Of a DNA stretch of 64,000 bases, positions 35,588-44,770 are shown piece by piece (the first letter of the stretch is position 1; every line of letters starts with the position of its first letter). Origin of the DNA: Alphaproteobacteria bacterium (GTDB taxonomy: Bacteria > Pseudomonadota > Alphaproteobacteria > Rhizobiales > Rhizobiaceae); the NCBI GenBank assembly GCA_024742485.1, contig JANSYK010000001.1, forward strand, positions 1,302,001 to 1,366,000, given 5' to 3'. The notes beneath the pieces are model-generated. The model searched no databases and was not told the DNA's origin. It saw only the letters and a program-made list of their open reading frames with translations. A program made the position numbers and the translations under genes.

Positions 35588-36343
35588 ATGCCAAAAAACT
35601 CTACCGCCCTTTTGACTATTGCTGTTGCCTGCACCTCAGATGACTATCTTGAATTTTGTCAGTATTGGTCCGATCTCGGCAATCGGTTGGATGCAAGAAT
35701 TCATCTGCTGCTTCTGGTGCAATCGCCTGACAGCACACACAAGTCTTTAGCGAACAGGATTGCTCCGGGCGTCAAAGTTGTTTTCCGCCAGAGGCTTGGA
35801 CTGTCCCGAGCCAGAAATGACTGCATCAAGCTATGTCGAACGCGCTGGATTTGGATGATGGACGCTGACAGCACCCTGTCCGATCCGTTTCTTCTTGCAG
35901 CCAGTTTGAATGATTTTTTTGGGGTGTTGGAACAACATCACGCCGTTGTTTTTATGGAGGGATCGCGCTTTTTGTCCTGGCAATCGGCGGTTCAAAACCC
36001 TCTTTTCGGCGCGTCTCTGAAACGACTGACGTCCTTGAGATCTCCCAATCTGATCTTTGACGTTGATTTTGCACGCAGCAACGCCATTCAGTTTTCTCTC
36101 CTATTAGGCAAGAATTCTCGGTTCAGGTGGCCAAGACATGGCGAAGAATTCGCATTCGCGGTTGGGATGGCGCTTTGCGGCGCAAGGATGGTGCAGATTG
36201 AATACTCGCCAATCACGGCGCTGAGGCCGTCAACAGGAGCAACAATCGGAACACTCGAAAAATACGCCGCATTAAATGTCATCGCTGGCGTAATCGCTTT
36301 GGACTTGGTGCGCGCCAAACTGACGACACTGTTGGGTAGATAG
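35588..36343 (+). CDS. glycosyltransferase family 2-like protein
   Basis: A 251-aa protein with GT-A features: an N-terminal LLTIAVACTSDDYLEFCQYW strand, RLGLSRARNDCIKLCRTRWIWMMDADSTLSDPF (nucleotide-sugar region with a DAD motif at about residues 94-96), and GEEFAFAVGMALCGARM as the acceptor-side motif. No membrane helix is evident. It starts two bases after the sulfotransferase-like gene, so both are probably one transcript and act on one glycan. It shares the low G+C content of the island. Confidence 0.72.
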   Translation: MPKNSTALLTIAVACTSDDYLEFCQYWSDLGNRLDARIHLLLLVQSPDSTHKSLANRIAPGVKVVFRQRLGLSRARNDCIKLCRTRWIWMMDADSTLSDPFLLAASLNDFFGVLEQHHAVVFMEGSRFLSWQSAVQNPLFGASLKRLTSLRSPNLIFDVDFARSNAIQFSLLLGKNSRFRWPRHGEEFAFAVGMALCGARMVQIEYSPITALRPSTGATIGTLEKYAALNVIAGVIALDLVRAKLTTLLGR

Positions 36344-36673
36344 ATATTGTCGGTCTTACAACACCGCACTTCGGATGATGGTCGGGTCATCCACCAACAG
36401 ATTTTGAGGTTCGGCCTGAGCACAGATTGCCGGAAGATCCAGTTTCCCCCATGAGCTCGGTCGGCAATTGCCCGGTTGGCGTGGCATCGGAATCGCTTCA
36501 ATGCAGCTGGCTCGTTTCCACCGACGATGAGAAGTTCTAAAAGGTCAACCAATATCAGGCCACAGACTCGAGATATCCTGGAAGACCGACGAAATTGACA
36601 GCTTAGTTGGTCAAATATGTCCCCACCGGGAAATCAAATGACTGACGTCAAAACCGGATTTCCGACACTCTCG
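36344..36673. other. non-coding gap between convergent island genes
   Basis: 330 bases between two convergent glycosyltransferase genes. The minus strand has an open frame over 36344-36552 that runs into the antisense of the upstream gene and has no family resemblance I trust. No terminator hairpin with a T run is obvious. It may hold decayed mobile-element sequence, which cannot be confirmed by eye. Confidence 0.4.
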
Positions 36674-37549
36674 TTACTTTGACCGACCTTCCCCGACCGG
36701 TTGGTGGACTTGCGGGGGTGAAACCAACATTCCTTGGCTTCTCCCCGGAACCGTCGGCCATATCTTGTGCAACTTCAGCGTCGCGGTTCTGATCATCCAG
36801 AAAAATGTGCTCGCTGACGTAAATAATGCACTCGAAATGAGTCCTCTGTCAGCCGTTCGGCGTAGCACATTCCAGTGGTACTTAATGCAAGCCATTTTCC
36901 TGGAAGACAGACTGTGTTCAGAGTGACCGACCCGGTGATACATAAGTACCTCGTCGAGGATCCAACATTTTTGCCCGGAATCAATTAGTTCAATCCAAGC
37001 CGCCCAATCCTGGCGACGCTTGAGCCGTGAAAAACGAAGATTCACATCCTTGTGCACCACCACGCTGGAGGTTCCAATTGGATTGTTCGCCAGCAGCCAA
37101 AACCAAGTGACCCAGCCCGAGTATTTCTTCCGCGGGTTCTTGATGATCTGGTCAGCAATTATCGTACCGTAACGTGTCGCACTAAAGGCGGCCTCTCGCT
37201 CGCACATTGCCATAAGTTGGTGCGCCATCTTGTCAGCAACCCAAATATCATCGCAATCAAGAAAGGCAATATACTCCCCGGAACAGAATTCCATGCCTTG
37301 GTTCCGGGCCAACCCCGCGCCAACATCTCCTGTGGTGTTTAAAACATGTATCCGGTCATCACTGGAAGGCAGAGGCAACACGAATTTTGCCGCATCGGTG
37401 CTTTTCAAGTCATTAACGAGAATGATCTCGTTTGGCGGGTGACTTTGGTGCAGCACACTCGTTACTGCTTCACTCAGGAAGGTGCCGTCACCATTGACCG
37501 GTATAACGACGCTGTACGTCGGCAGACCAACGCAGTCATCCCTGCGCAT
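36674..37549 (-). CDS. glycosyltransferase family 2 protein
   Basis: A protein of about 291 aa with a clear GT2 domain beginning YSVVIPVNGDGTFLSEAVTSVLHQSHPPNEIILVND, followed by GAGLARNQGMEFCSGEYIAFLDCDDIW, where DCDD is the metal- and UDP-sugar-binding motif. DWAAWIELIDSG is a probable acceptor-binding region. The family makes exopolysaccharide or lipopolysaccharide side chains. ATG 37549 (MRRDDCVGLP) gives the expected short lead-in; ATG 37570 and a GTG at 37672 are in frame. It is A+T-richer than the chromosome and faces the other two island genes. Confidence 0.8.
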   Translation of the reverse strand: MRRDDCVGLPTYSVVIPVNGDGTFLSEAVTSVLHQSHPPNEIILVNDLKSTDAAKFVLPLPSSDDRIHVLNTTGDVGAGLARNQGMEFCSGEYIAFLDCDDIWVADKMAHQLMAMCEREAAFSATRYGTIIADQIIKNPRKKYSGWVTWFWLLANNPIGTSSVVVHKDVNLRFSRLKRRQDWAAWIELIDSGQKCWILDEVLMYHRVGHSEHSLSSRKMACIKYHWNVLRRTADRGLISSALFTSASTFFWMIRTATLKLHKIWPTVPGRSQGMLVSPPQVHQPVGEGRSK

Positions 37550-37671
37550 AGACTGTGTATTAGCCTGCATCCACACTGGTATCCACACTGATATCCCCAC
37601 AGCTGCTCGCAGCAGCTCGCAACACTGTAGACATCTGCTGTGTAAACGCAATACGTGGTCACCAATGTTCA

Positions 37672-37785
37672 CTGATCAATTGGAATGCACAACCTGAAGG
37701 ATCGGCTGTCCACTTGCCGCCGGAATTGGATTGATCAATTGATGGCGCTCGACTGTATTTATTCTGCATGTGATTGATCAGTTGA
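37672..37785 (+). repeat. three TTGATCAATTG-like palindromic sites
   Basis: Related sequences CTGATCAATTGG (37672-37683), ATTGATCAATTGA (37730-37742) and ATTGATCAGTTGA (37773-37785) occur in the gap upstream of the glycosyltransferase gene. Each centres on TGATCA. Spacings are about 58 and 43 bases. They might bind a regulator; no known operator is recognised. Confidence 0.4.
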
Positions 37786-37938
37786 CAGACACGATTCAAC
37801 AACCGTCCGAAACGTTTCAATGGACAGAATTTGGGACCCTACCAGTATAGAATCTGAAATAAGGCACCGAATTGTATCTGCAGGTCAACGCCGGGTTGTT
37901 ATAGGTGCTTTTTGTCTGACAATTGTCGCTCGAGCAAC

Positions 37939-38955
37939 TTACGGACTGCAGCTTCCGGACGATTGCAGGACACCATATTTCAGCAACCACCGCCTGACAT
38001 CCGGCACGCCGAGATGGGTGTATATTCCGCCGGCACCGCAGGCGCCGCCCTGAAAGGCCCCCCTCGCCCTGACACCGCGCGAAACCACGCCGACGGGAAT
38101 GAAGGTTCCGTCTTCTGACCGCATGAAAGCCGGGCCGCCGCTGTCACCCCCGCATGCATCGCGCCGGCCGACATCGGAGGTGCCCGCACCCAGAATGAAC
38201 TCGGCGAACGCCCGGCATCCGAGGAGGGCGGCGGTATGACTGCGGCAGGAAAGCGCACTGACACCCAGGGCAGCTTCGTTGCGAAGCCCCGTTTTGCCCG
38301 CCTCATCGTAGCCGAAGCCGCCGACCAGTATCTTTTCGTTCGCTTCCGAAACCAGTTGGCCGAAGGAACGGATATTCGGATACAACGTGTACCCGGCGCA
38401 GGCCGGCAGCAACTGGACCTCGTTCTCCAACGGAACCTTGCGGGTTGATGGGGCCGGGACGATCACGTCGTTCGGAATCGGGGGCGGAATGTATCCCATA
38501 TAGATGAGTGCAAGGTCCCTTGCATGAATATCACTCCGGGCGCAGGACCATCCGGGGTAAAGCACAAAGCCAGAGGCTTCCACCCAGGGGGATTTGTCGG
38601 TGTCCTTGAAGTCGGTTTCATTGGTCAGCAATGGAGGCTGCCTGGTCACCTTCCCGTCCCGGCAAAGACAATGCGCCGCGGTCAGGATGATCCCGTGTGA
38701 AATCCATAAACCCGAACACAATCCGGCGCCGCCGCCGGCAAACTGCACCACGATGCCGACAATGCGCTCATCGTCGCTTGGCCTTCCTCCGATAACTTCA
38801 GGCGCAAAGATATCGTCGGTCATTCGAGGGTTGGCGGTATCAAGCCAATCGGGCGCGGCAATCGGCTGTTTCCAGGTCGAATCCGGATGTCCCGACTGCG
38901 CATAGGTGGTCGCAAGCAACACACATTGCATCAACACAACGACAATTAGACGCAT
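37939..38955 (-). CDS. secreted trypsin-like serine protease
   Basis: A 338-aa chymotrypsin-family (S1) protease with a signal peptide (MRLIVVVLMQCVLLATTYAQ), activation-like VIGGRPSDDERI, catalytic His95 (LTAAHC), Asp147 (ARDLALIYM) and Ser272 (CGGDSGGPAF). Several cysteines suit disulphides in the periplasm or outside. Its start lies at the end of a dispersed repeat that separates it from the lipoprotein gene upstream. A 41-base stretch within it (38181-38221) is repeated at 33865-33905. True S1A proteases are uncommon in rhizobia-like bacteria; the target is unknown. Confidence 0.87.
   Translation of the reverse strand: MRLIVVVLMQCVLLATTYAQSGHPDSTWKQPIAAPDWLDTANPRMTDDIFAPEVIGGRPSDDERIVGIVVQFAGGGAGLCSGLWISHGIILTAAHCLCRDGKVTRQPPLLTNETDFKDTDKSPWVEASGFVLYPGWSCARSDIHARDLALIYMGYIPPPIPNDVIVPAPSTRKVPLENEVQLLPACAGYTLYPNIRSFGQLVSEANEKILVGGFGYDEAGKTGLRNEAALGVSALSCRSHTAALLGCRAFAEFILGAGTSDVGRRDACGGDSGGPAFMRSEDGTFIPVGVVSRGVRARGAFQGGACGAGGIYTHLGVPDVRRWLLKYGVLQSSGSCSP
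38181..38221 (+). repeat. 41-bp imperfect direct repeat, right copy
   Basis: Lies inside the protease gene, encoding part of GCRAFAEFILGAG on the minus strand, and matches 33865-33905 at 37 of 41 positions. Together the copies bracket about 4.3 kb that includes the A+T-richer genes. Confidence 0.7.
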
Positions 38956-38960
38956 CGTCT

Positions 38961-39023
38961 GGGCCTTTGATTTTGCTGATGCATCCAGGTTTTGCCTCTT
39001 CTGCCAAAACGTGAATTGCCTTA
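38961..39023 (+). repeat. dispersed hairpin repeat, copy B (3' part)
   Basis: GGGCCTTTGATTTTGCTGAT and the following 43 bases match copy C (62676-62735) at most positions, including the GGTTTTG...CAAAAC hairpin and the final GAATTGC. Its end coincides with the stop codon of the lipoprotein gene (TAA, 39023-39021). It lacks the first hairpin. Confidence 0.75.
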
Positions 39024-40220
39024 GTCCTGGTTGCTCCGGTCCAGTGATCGAAACGTTTCGATACACTCTTCCTGCGATTGTTCCAGGATACGCTGGCAGT
39101 CCCTGATGTTTTGCAGGGTCCGGGTTCTGTCCTGGCGCCCGCCAACCTCGAACGTTTCGTCCGTTTGGATTGTGGTTGACCGCTGAAGCGAAAGCAAGGC
39201 CGCGGATCGCTCCTGTGACGTTTGCAAACTCGATGCGGCAGCGATCTGTGCCTCGATCAGTTTTTGCTCGGCCCTGAGGGTGGCAGCCTGCTGTGTCAGC
39301 AGGTCCGCGCGCGCCTTCTGGACAGATTTTCTCTGGGTGAACGCGTCAACCACGCCTGAAATATAGGCGTTTGCGATGGAAACGGGAAGCTGAGCCACGG
39401 CCAGCACTTCGGACGGCTTGTCGACCATGACCGATGTCAGTTCTCCGTCTTCGAATTCGATGACGGTTTTCCGCTTCACAAACACGGTACGGTTGACGTC
39501 GACACGGAACACCGGTGCGATATTGGCGAACTTGTAGGTGGAAACGTTGGTTGTCCGGTTGTTGAAGACGACATGAACCCGGTGGTCCAGAGATCGCTTG
39601 TAATAAATGCCGGGTTCTTCGGCCCGCAGTTTCACACGGATATCCTGCGGATCTGGAAGCGTGTTGTTGTCCCAGGCCAGTGAATGGCGGCCGCACCCCG
39701 CGCTCCACATGCCGGGAAGCAGTTCGACCTCGACGCAGGACCCTTTGAATCGCTTGCCGATAATCCGGTTGGCAGCCAGAGCCTCTTCGGGGTCAAACGG
39801 ATCGAATTCCAGGACAAGCGGTGGTTGCTTGGCATCGCCGCTGACCGATCGAAATCGTCCCGCTGCCTTCGCCAGTTCCTTGATGATGTCTGCGGTCTTG
39901 TCGTCGGCAATGCTGGTTACTTTCGACAACAGTCCGTCGGCATAGGCAACGGTGATCGTGTCATGGGAAAATCCTGACAGGTTCAGTCCAACCTGCAGCA
40001 GCGTCGTCCGATCCTGCACGGCCTTTGTTTCGACCGTCATCTCCTCCGATGTTGCCGTCACGACCAGCAGGTGTTTTGGTAAAAAATAGGAACCTGACGC
40101 ATTGTTCCGCGGCGCCCGCGCGTCCTCACCGGCCACGCGATAGCTCGACACGACGTTGCATCCGGAAATCAACAGGATCAGCAGAAGAAACGATGCACGC
40201 AATGTCTTCAAAATTGGCAT
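39021..40220 (-). CDS. lipoprotein with C-terminal coiled coil
   Basis: A 399-aa protein with a lipoprotein signal: MPILKTLRASFLLLILLISGC places the lipobox cysteine at residue 21. The mature part has an alpha/beta region without a family I recognise (residues 40-290), then a long charged helix (about 295-390) rich in Gln, Ala, Arg and Glu that should form a coiled coil. The N-terminal half includes a duplicated-looking FDPFDPEEALAANRI segment. ATG 40220 gives the lipobox; an earlier start adds ten residues. It is immediately upstream of the protease on the same strand, so the two may be co-expressed; a repeat element sits between. Confidence 0.72.
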   Translation of the reverse strand: MPILKTLRASFLLLILLISGCNVVSSYRVAGEDARAPRNNASGSYFLPKHLLVVTATSEEMTVETKAVQDRTTLLQVGLNLSGFSHDTITVAYADGLLSKVTSIADDKTADIIKELAKAAGRFRSVSGDAKQPPLVLEFDPFDPEEALAANRIIGKRFKGSCVEVELLPGMWSAGCGRHSLAWDNNTLPDPQDIRVKLRAEEPGIYYKRSLDHRVHVVFNNRTTNVSTYKFANIAPVFRVDVNRTVFVKRKTVIEFEDGELTSVMVDKPSEVLAVAQLPVSIANAYISGVVDAFTQRKSVQKARADLLTQQAATLRAEQKLIEAQIAAASSLQTSQERSAALLSLQRSTTIQTDETFEVGGRQDRTRTLQNIRDCQRILEQSQEECIETFRSLDRSNQD

Positions 40221-40782
40221 GGGAACCCCCGGACGATGCAGCGGGTCCATTCTAGTTTCCGCAGGCTTTTTGCCGTACGCGAATATGCATCTTTCGAATT
40301 TTATTCACAGAAAATGTGACAGTGCGGATATATATTTAAGACGGCATAATCCCACTGCCACGATGATTTGTTTTTACTTGGATAGATGGATTTTGTGTTG
40401 ATTTGTATTGTGCATTGGCAACCCTTCATGCACGGTCATGGCTGTTTGGGGGCACATTCGCAGGAACGTTACCACTGCGAGGCCGGCGGCATGACGCCCA
40501 TTCCTGGTCACCGGCGACGGAATTCCCTCCTGATACACCGGGTGATTCGCTATCCGATAACCGCAGGTGCCGACCGTTTTTCTTCAAGGCTCGGTGGACC
40601 ACACGGACCCGATGAAAGATCATTGAAAAATCAGCAATGACAGGTTCAGAGTCGGCGTCGAATCATCGTTGCGGATCTCTCCGCGAAACCGTTTCCGGCA
40701 AGCGGAGAAATACAGCAAATGTTAACGGACTGCCCCGCAAACTGTTCAAGGCCGCCCGCCCGGGCCATATGAGCATGATACC
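40221..40782. other. A+T-rich intergenic region
   Basis: 562 bases between the lipoprotein gene (minus strand) and the MFS gene (plus strand). The part from about 40270 to 40440 is distinctly A+T-rich (for example GGATATATATTTAAGACGGC) and probably holds the divergent promoters. No small gene with a credible start and codon usage was found. Confidence 0.5.
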
Positions 40783-42057
40783 ATGACCACCGAGCCGATC
40801 GATCCTGCCCGCCGCAATCTGCCGATCCTCACCGGCCAGGGAGCGTTTGCGGCCATCGCCTGGACCATGGCGAGCCCGGCTGTTGTGTTGACATTTCTTG
40901 CCGTCTCCCTGGATCTGCCCATTTTTCTCGCCGGTCTGCTGGCAGCCATCCGCCACGCCGCCGGCACACTGTCGGACATCTTCCTGTCCGGCGCCGTGTC
41001 CCGCGCACCGCGCAGAAAGAACGCAATCGCCGTGGCCGACATCGCTGTTGCCGCCTGTTTCCTGGCGGTTGTCGCCGCGACGATCTATGGCAACAAACCC
41101 TTGATGATCGCGGCCTTTGTCGTCGGCATATTCATCATCGGCATTATTCAGGAAGTCAAAATGCTGATGGTCACCGATCTCATCAGCGACACTCTGAAAT
41201 CCGAATCACGCATGCGGATCCACTATATCCAGATGGCGCTGGGGGGCGTCGGCGCCATTGCCCTGGCCGTGCTTGCCCACGAACTGATGAAAGGGTCTGC
41301 ACCCCATCTGCGCCATTCCGTCGTGGTTGCCATCGGGGCGGTCTGCTTCATTGCATCCGCCGTTTCCATGATGGCTGTCACCGAGACGTCCGCCCCGCCG
41401 AAACGGGCTGCCAAACGGAAACTGTCCCCGGCGGACCGGATCAGCAGCTTCCTTGCCGATGCGCGCAGCCTGTTCGCCATGCCCTGGTTCCGCAGATATC
41501 TGGCGGTCAGGATGTCTTTCGTGATTGTCGGCCTTTCGGTGCCGTTCTTTGCGCTGATTGCCGCCGATTTGCACCATACATCGACCAGGGGACTGACGGC
41601 GCTGATCATATCCTCTGCCGCGGGAATGATAGTGGCCGCCCCGCTCTGGCGGGCGCTGAACGGCTATTCAAATCGTGCCGTCATGCTGGCCGGTACATTG
41701 ATGATCGCCTTTTCCGGCATGGTCTTGATTGTCATCCATCTGGTCGGCCACAGCCACGACATCCATCTGCATGCCGCATCGCTCTTTGTGGCGACGGTTG
41801 CCGTGACCGGCCTGAGCAGCGCCAGAAGTCTCTACTTCATGGACATTGCACCAAAAGCGCAAAGGGTGGAGGCGCTGGCGGTTTCCAAGACCATCGGCCG
41901 CATCGCCATCATCGTCTTTTCCGCTATCGCCGCGGCCATCGCCCACACACAGGACACCGTCTGGGCCGTCGTCGCCATCACGTTTGCCAGCCTGACGGCG
42001 GCCGCGTTGTGTTACGCCTATGTTGAACCCCACGCCGAAAGGAATGCCGGCGAATAG
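40783..42057 (+). CDS. MFS family transporter
   Basis: A 424-aa membrane protein with about twelve hydrophobic segments, divided by a basic central loop (PKRAAKRKLSPADRISSFLAD, about residues 207-227) as in major facilitator proteins. The N-terminal half has SGAVSRAPRRKN in the place of the conserved cytosolic loop. The substrate cannot be told. It stands alone and converges with the heparinase-like gene. Confidence 0.83.
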   Translation: MTTEPIDPARRNLPILTGQGAFAAIAWTMASPAVVLTFLAVSLDLPIFLAGLLAAIRHAAGTLSDIFLSGAVSRAPRRKNAIAVADIAVAACFLAVVAATIYGNKPLMIAAFVVGIFIIGIIQEVKMLMVTDLISDTLKSESRMRIHYIQMALGGVGAIALAVLAHELMKGSAPHLRHSVVVAIGAVCFIASAVSMMAVTETSAPPKRAAKRKLSPADRISSFLADARSLFAMPWFRRYLAVRMSFVIVGLSVPFFALIAADLHHTSTRGLTALIISSAAGMIVAAPLWRALNGYSNRAVMLAGTLMIAFSGMVLIVIHLVGHSHDIHLHAASLFVATVAVTGLSSARSLYFMDIAPKAQRVEALAVSKTIGRIAIIVFSAIAAAIAHTQDTVWAVVAITFASLTAAALCYAYVEPHAERNAGE

Positions 42058-42144
42058 AACAGGCTTCTCCGTCAAGGCTCTTGCCGGACGTTTCCTGCGG
42101 GCTTGGATAGGAGCACGACAACAACGCGCCGCAGAGCGACATCC

Positions 42145-44160
42145 TCAATTGGACATGCCGGTCACCGGTAGTCCGGTTGCGCCCTTTCGGGGGATTGTCG
42201 CACGAAGCCGCCATTCATCCAGCGCAATGACGTTCGGAATTACCGCCGATGCCTCAGCGACATCGGGAGAGATCAGAACCGTTATCCGGCGCAGTTCGGT
42301 CGCTGGCGGCCCGTCAAACGAAATCACCAGGCGCTGCAGGCCGGCATTGGCGCTTTGCATATCACAGGACGCATTGTATGGCGTATCGCACGGATTGGCC
42401 GACCGGACCTCGAAACGGGCGCCGACGGGTGACAGGATGACAGCGGTCATTTCCTTGCCGTTTTGGGTAAGGGTTGCCCTGTTGCCGGTCAGGCGCGGGG
42501 TTGCCGGCGTATGCATCGTCCACAGCACTGGATCAGTTTGGTCTTTTGCTATTTCGTCTTGAATGAGAACCGTGTCGTCCTGGATCAACGCGACACCTCG
42601 GCGGACCGACCGGGGACGAGCGCCATAGGCATCGGAAAGATCGGCAATGGTGAAACTGAAATTCGGCACCTGACCGAAATCCTCGATATTCCCCCGCCCG
42701 GTCTCGCGCTGATTGGCGCTGTCAAAGACCAGCGTGTTCTGGCCCATGGAGGCCGTGCGGTAGTAGTCGAACCGTTTTGACGTAAAGTAGCCGGGAAGAT
42801 CATAGTTTCCCTTGCCCAGATCCACCGCCCATCGCTCGCCCAGCGCATCGATGACGAAGGTCCCGGTATCCAGGTTGTTGTGATGGCTTTGCAGCGGCCC
42901 CGCCTTGAAGCCCACATAGGTTGCGTTGGTATCGTTCCATGCGGACCGCATCGTCACCAGCCCGTAGCCCCCGAACCACAGAGATGTCGGTTCCTTGGCT
43001 GCCGGGCTTAGCCCCTCGCTTTGCCGCCATATGAGATTGAGCGCCGGTGTTGACGATCCCGGCGAGCCTGTCTTTCGCCAGTCATAGTCAGGCCGGTCAA
43101 ACCGGGACGAGAGCCATGGCAGGACCACCGTGTCGGTGATTGTGTCGCTGTCTCCATAGTTGAACAACAGGCCGGTGGGTCCGGTCACATGCATCAGATA
43201 GTCGCCAAAGCTGGGCATCCCCGCTGCTTTCGACAGGTCGAAATCATGTCCGATCACACTTTCAAGGGCTGTCACCAGCTGGGCGGCATCGCGCGCGGAC
43301 AATGCCCCGTACATGGGGCCTTCGGGCCATGCACCATCGGGTGCGAAGAGCGAGAAGCCGTTGCGCAGCGAAATCTGGGCGCGGTTGATGACATCTGCGG
43401 CCAGGTCCGGCCTGGCCTCGGACAAGGCCAGCGCCGCCATCACCAGTCCGGTGTTGCAGACGATGTTCCAGTTGAACGACGCAACGGGCCAGCTGATATC
43501 GGCGGTGGCGGTGCCATCGGGCAGCGTGTCGGGAACGTCGACCGGCGGTATCCATTGATGCGGCGTTATCCATCCACTGTCGAAATAATACTGATCCTGA
43601 TCATAGATCCGCAGCCCCTCTGTCAGGGCCTTGTCGACCAGCGCTGCCTGAATGATTGTGTGGTCGTCGTCACTCAGCGTGTCGCTCATCCAGCTATAGC
43701 CAAGCGCCACCGCCAGGGTGATCCGGGTCAGGCCAAGAAAATGGGCAGGATTCCAGGTGTCCAGCTTTGCCAGACCCAGCAGCTCGGACCGGCCCCTGCG
43801 GGCAAAGCGCCTGTCGCCGGTCGTGCGCCAGGCCATGCCCAGGGTGGTCAACCGCTCGACCGCCTTCTCGCCAAAGTGGCGGATGGCCGTGGGGTCACCC
43901 TGGTACTTCTCCTGCAGCTCTTCCGCGATGGTCGATCCACTCAGACTGGCCTCTGCTGAAGTGATCAGGGATTGATAATCGGCCTCCAGCTCCGGATCGG
44001 CGGCGCGATCCGTGTTGAGGCGCTCCAGAACCGCCTCGGTCAACATGATTTTTGGAACAGTCGGCGGCCGATCCGCCCCGAGCATACGGGGCGCTGTGAG
44101 CAACAGGGCGCCAAGCACCAGAGGCACGATCAGGAATTGGGAAAGGGTCTTCACGGGCAT
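42145..44160 (-). CDS. exported heparinase II/III-like polysaccharide lyase
   Basis: A 671-aa protein with a signal peptide (residues 1-29), an alpha-helical toroid (about 30-360; note FNWNIVCNTGLVMAALAL and PDGAWPEGPMYG) and a C-terminal beta-sandwich with GPLQSHHNNLDTGTFVIDALGERWAVDLGKGNYDLPGYF and FDYYRTASMGQNTLVFD, the hallmark of heparinase II/III-like lyases. Asn, His and Tyr residues in those motifs are the likely catalytic set. These enzymes cut uronic-acid polysaccharides such as alginate or sulfated glycans by beta-elimination. No uptake or regulatory genes for a polysaccharide locus are adjacent. ATG 44160. Confidence 0.88.
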   Translation of the reverse strand: MPVKTLSQFLIVPLVLGALLLTAPRMLGADRPPTVPKIMLTEAVLERLNTDRAADPELEADYQSLITSAEASLSGSTIAEELQEKYQGDPTAIRHFGEKAVERLTTLGMAWRTTGDRRFARRGRSELLGLAKLDTWNPAHFLGLTRITLAVALGYSWMSDTLSDDDHTIIQAALVDKALTEGLRIYDQDQYYFDSGWITPHQWIPPVDVPDTLPDGTATADISWPVASFNWNIVCNTGLVMAALALSEARPDLAADVINRAQISLRNGFSLFAPDGAWPEGPMYGALSARDAAQLVTALESVIGHDFDLSKAAGMPSFGDYLMHVTGPTGLLFNYGDSDTITDTVVLPWLSSRFDRPDYDWRKTGSPGSSTPALNLIWRQSEGLSPAAKEPTSLWFGGYGLVTMRSAWNDTNATYVGFKAGPLQSHHNNLDTGTFVIDALGERWAVDLGKGNYDLPGYFTSKRFDYYRTASMGQNTLVFDSANQRETGRGNIEDFGQVPNFSFTIADLSDAYGARPRSVRRGVALIQDDTVLIQDEIAKDQTDPVLWTMHTPATPRLTGNRATLTQNGKEMTAVILSPVGARFEVRSANPCDTPYNASCDMQSANAGLQRLVISFDGPPATELRRITVLISPDVAEASAVIPNVIALDEWRLRATIPRKGATGLPVTGMSN

Positions 44161-44337
44161 CCGGCACTTCTAGCTCAAAAGAGATCGTCATCCTACAGCC
44201 TTGTCGAAACGAACCGGGACGCGAAGCGTCCAGGGCGGACAAGCACCGGATTTCGAATTCTTAAAGGGTTTTGCGATAGAGAAGTGACGACCGGAAAAAG
44301 GATTCCGGTGCAGGAAAGTGCCGGAGGTTTTTCAGCG

Positions 44338-44709
44338 ATGGTGGTTTTTTACCTGCTGTTTACCCTGCTTGCCGGCGCATTGGCCGGTTGTCTCGCCCAT
44401 CTGGTCCGGGCGGTCTTCAATCTGTATCCCGACAAGATTTCCAGCACCCGGTGGGTCAACATCCTGGTCTCATCCGATTACAGCATCGAGGACGACCTTC
44501 TCGGCGTCGAGTTCGATGAGTATAGCGGCTATTACAAGCTCTTCAGCGCCCGAAACCTGAAAATCTCCGTTGTCATCTGGACGGGTATGGCCTTTGTCTT
44601 TTTCGCGCTCTATCCGGATTATCAGGGCTTGTGCGATTTCATCGATTCCCTGTTCACTGGTGTGGCCGATCTGGCGGTCAGCCGCTGGAACACCCTTCGT
44701 CTCTACTGA
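44338..44709 (+). CDS. small membrane protein of unknown function
   Basis: A 123-aa protein with an N-terminal hydrophobic helix (VVFYLLFTLLAGALAGCLAHLV), a polar central stretch (YPDKISSTRWVNILVSSDYSIEDDLLGVEFDEYSGYY) and a second helix (VVIWTGMAFVFFALYP). I recognise no family. ATG 44338 follows CCGGAGG with ten bases between; the longer frame to 43972 overlaps the heparinase gene antisense and is rejected. It precedes the YchJ gene by 61 bases on the same strand. Confidence 0.65.
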   Translation: MVVFYLLFTLLAGALAGCLAHLVRAVFNLYPDKISSTRWVNILVSSDYSIEDDLLGVEFDEYSGYYKLFSARNLKISVVIWTGMAFVFFALYPDYQGLCDFIDSLFTGVADLAVSRWNTLRLY

Positions 44710-44770
44710 GATCCATCGAATGCTCCCTGAAGGCATCCCGTGGCGGAACAAACATGGCCGAGAGTTTGAC

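Noticed and set aside
36344-36552. Minus-strand frame with ADRAHGGNWIF, which briefly suggested an IS5-like transposase
   Set aside because: The match to a DDE motif is too weak, no inverted repeats were found, and the frame continues into antisense of a glycosyltransferase gene.
37820-38053. A 77-codon plus-strand frame before the protease gene's end
   Set aside because: It overlaps the 3' end of the protease antisense, has no ribosome binding site and an atypical composition.
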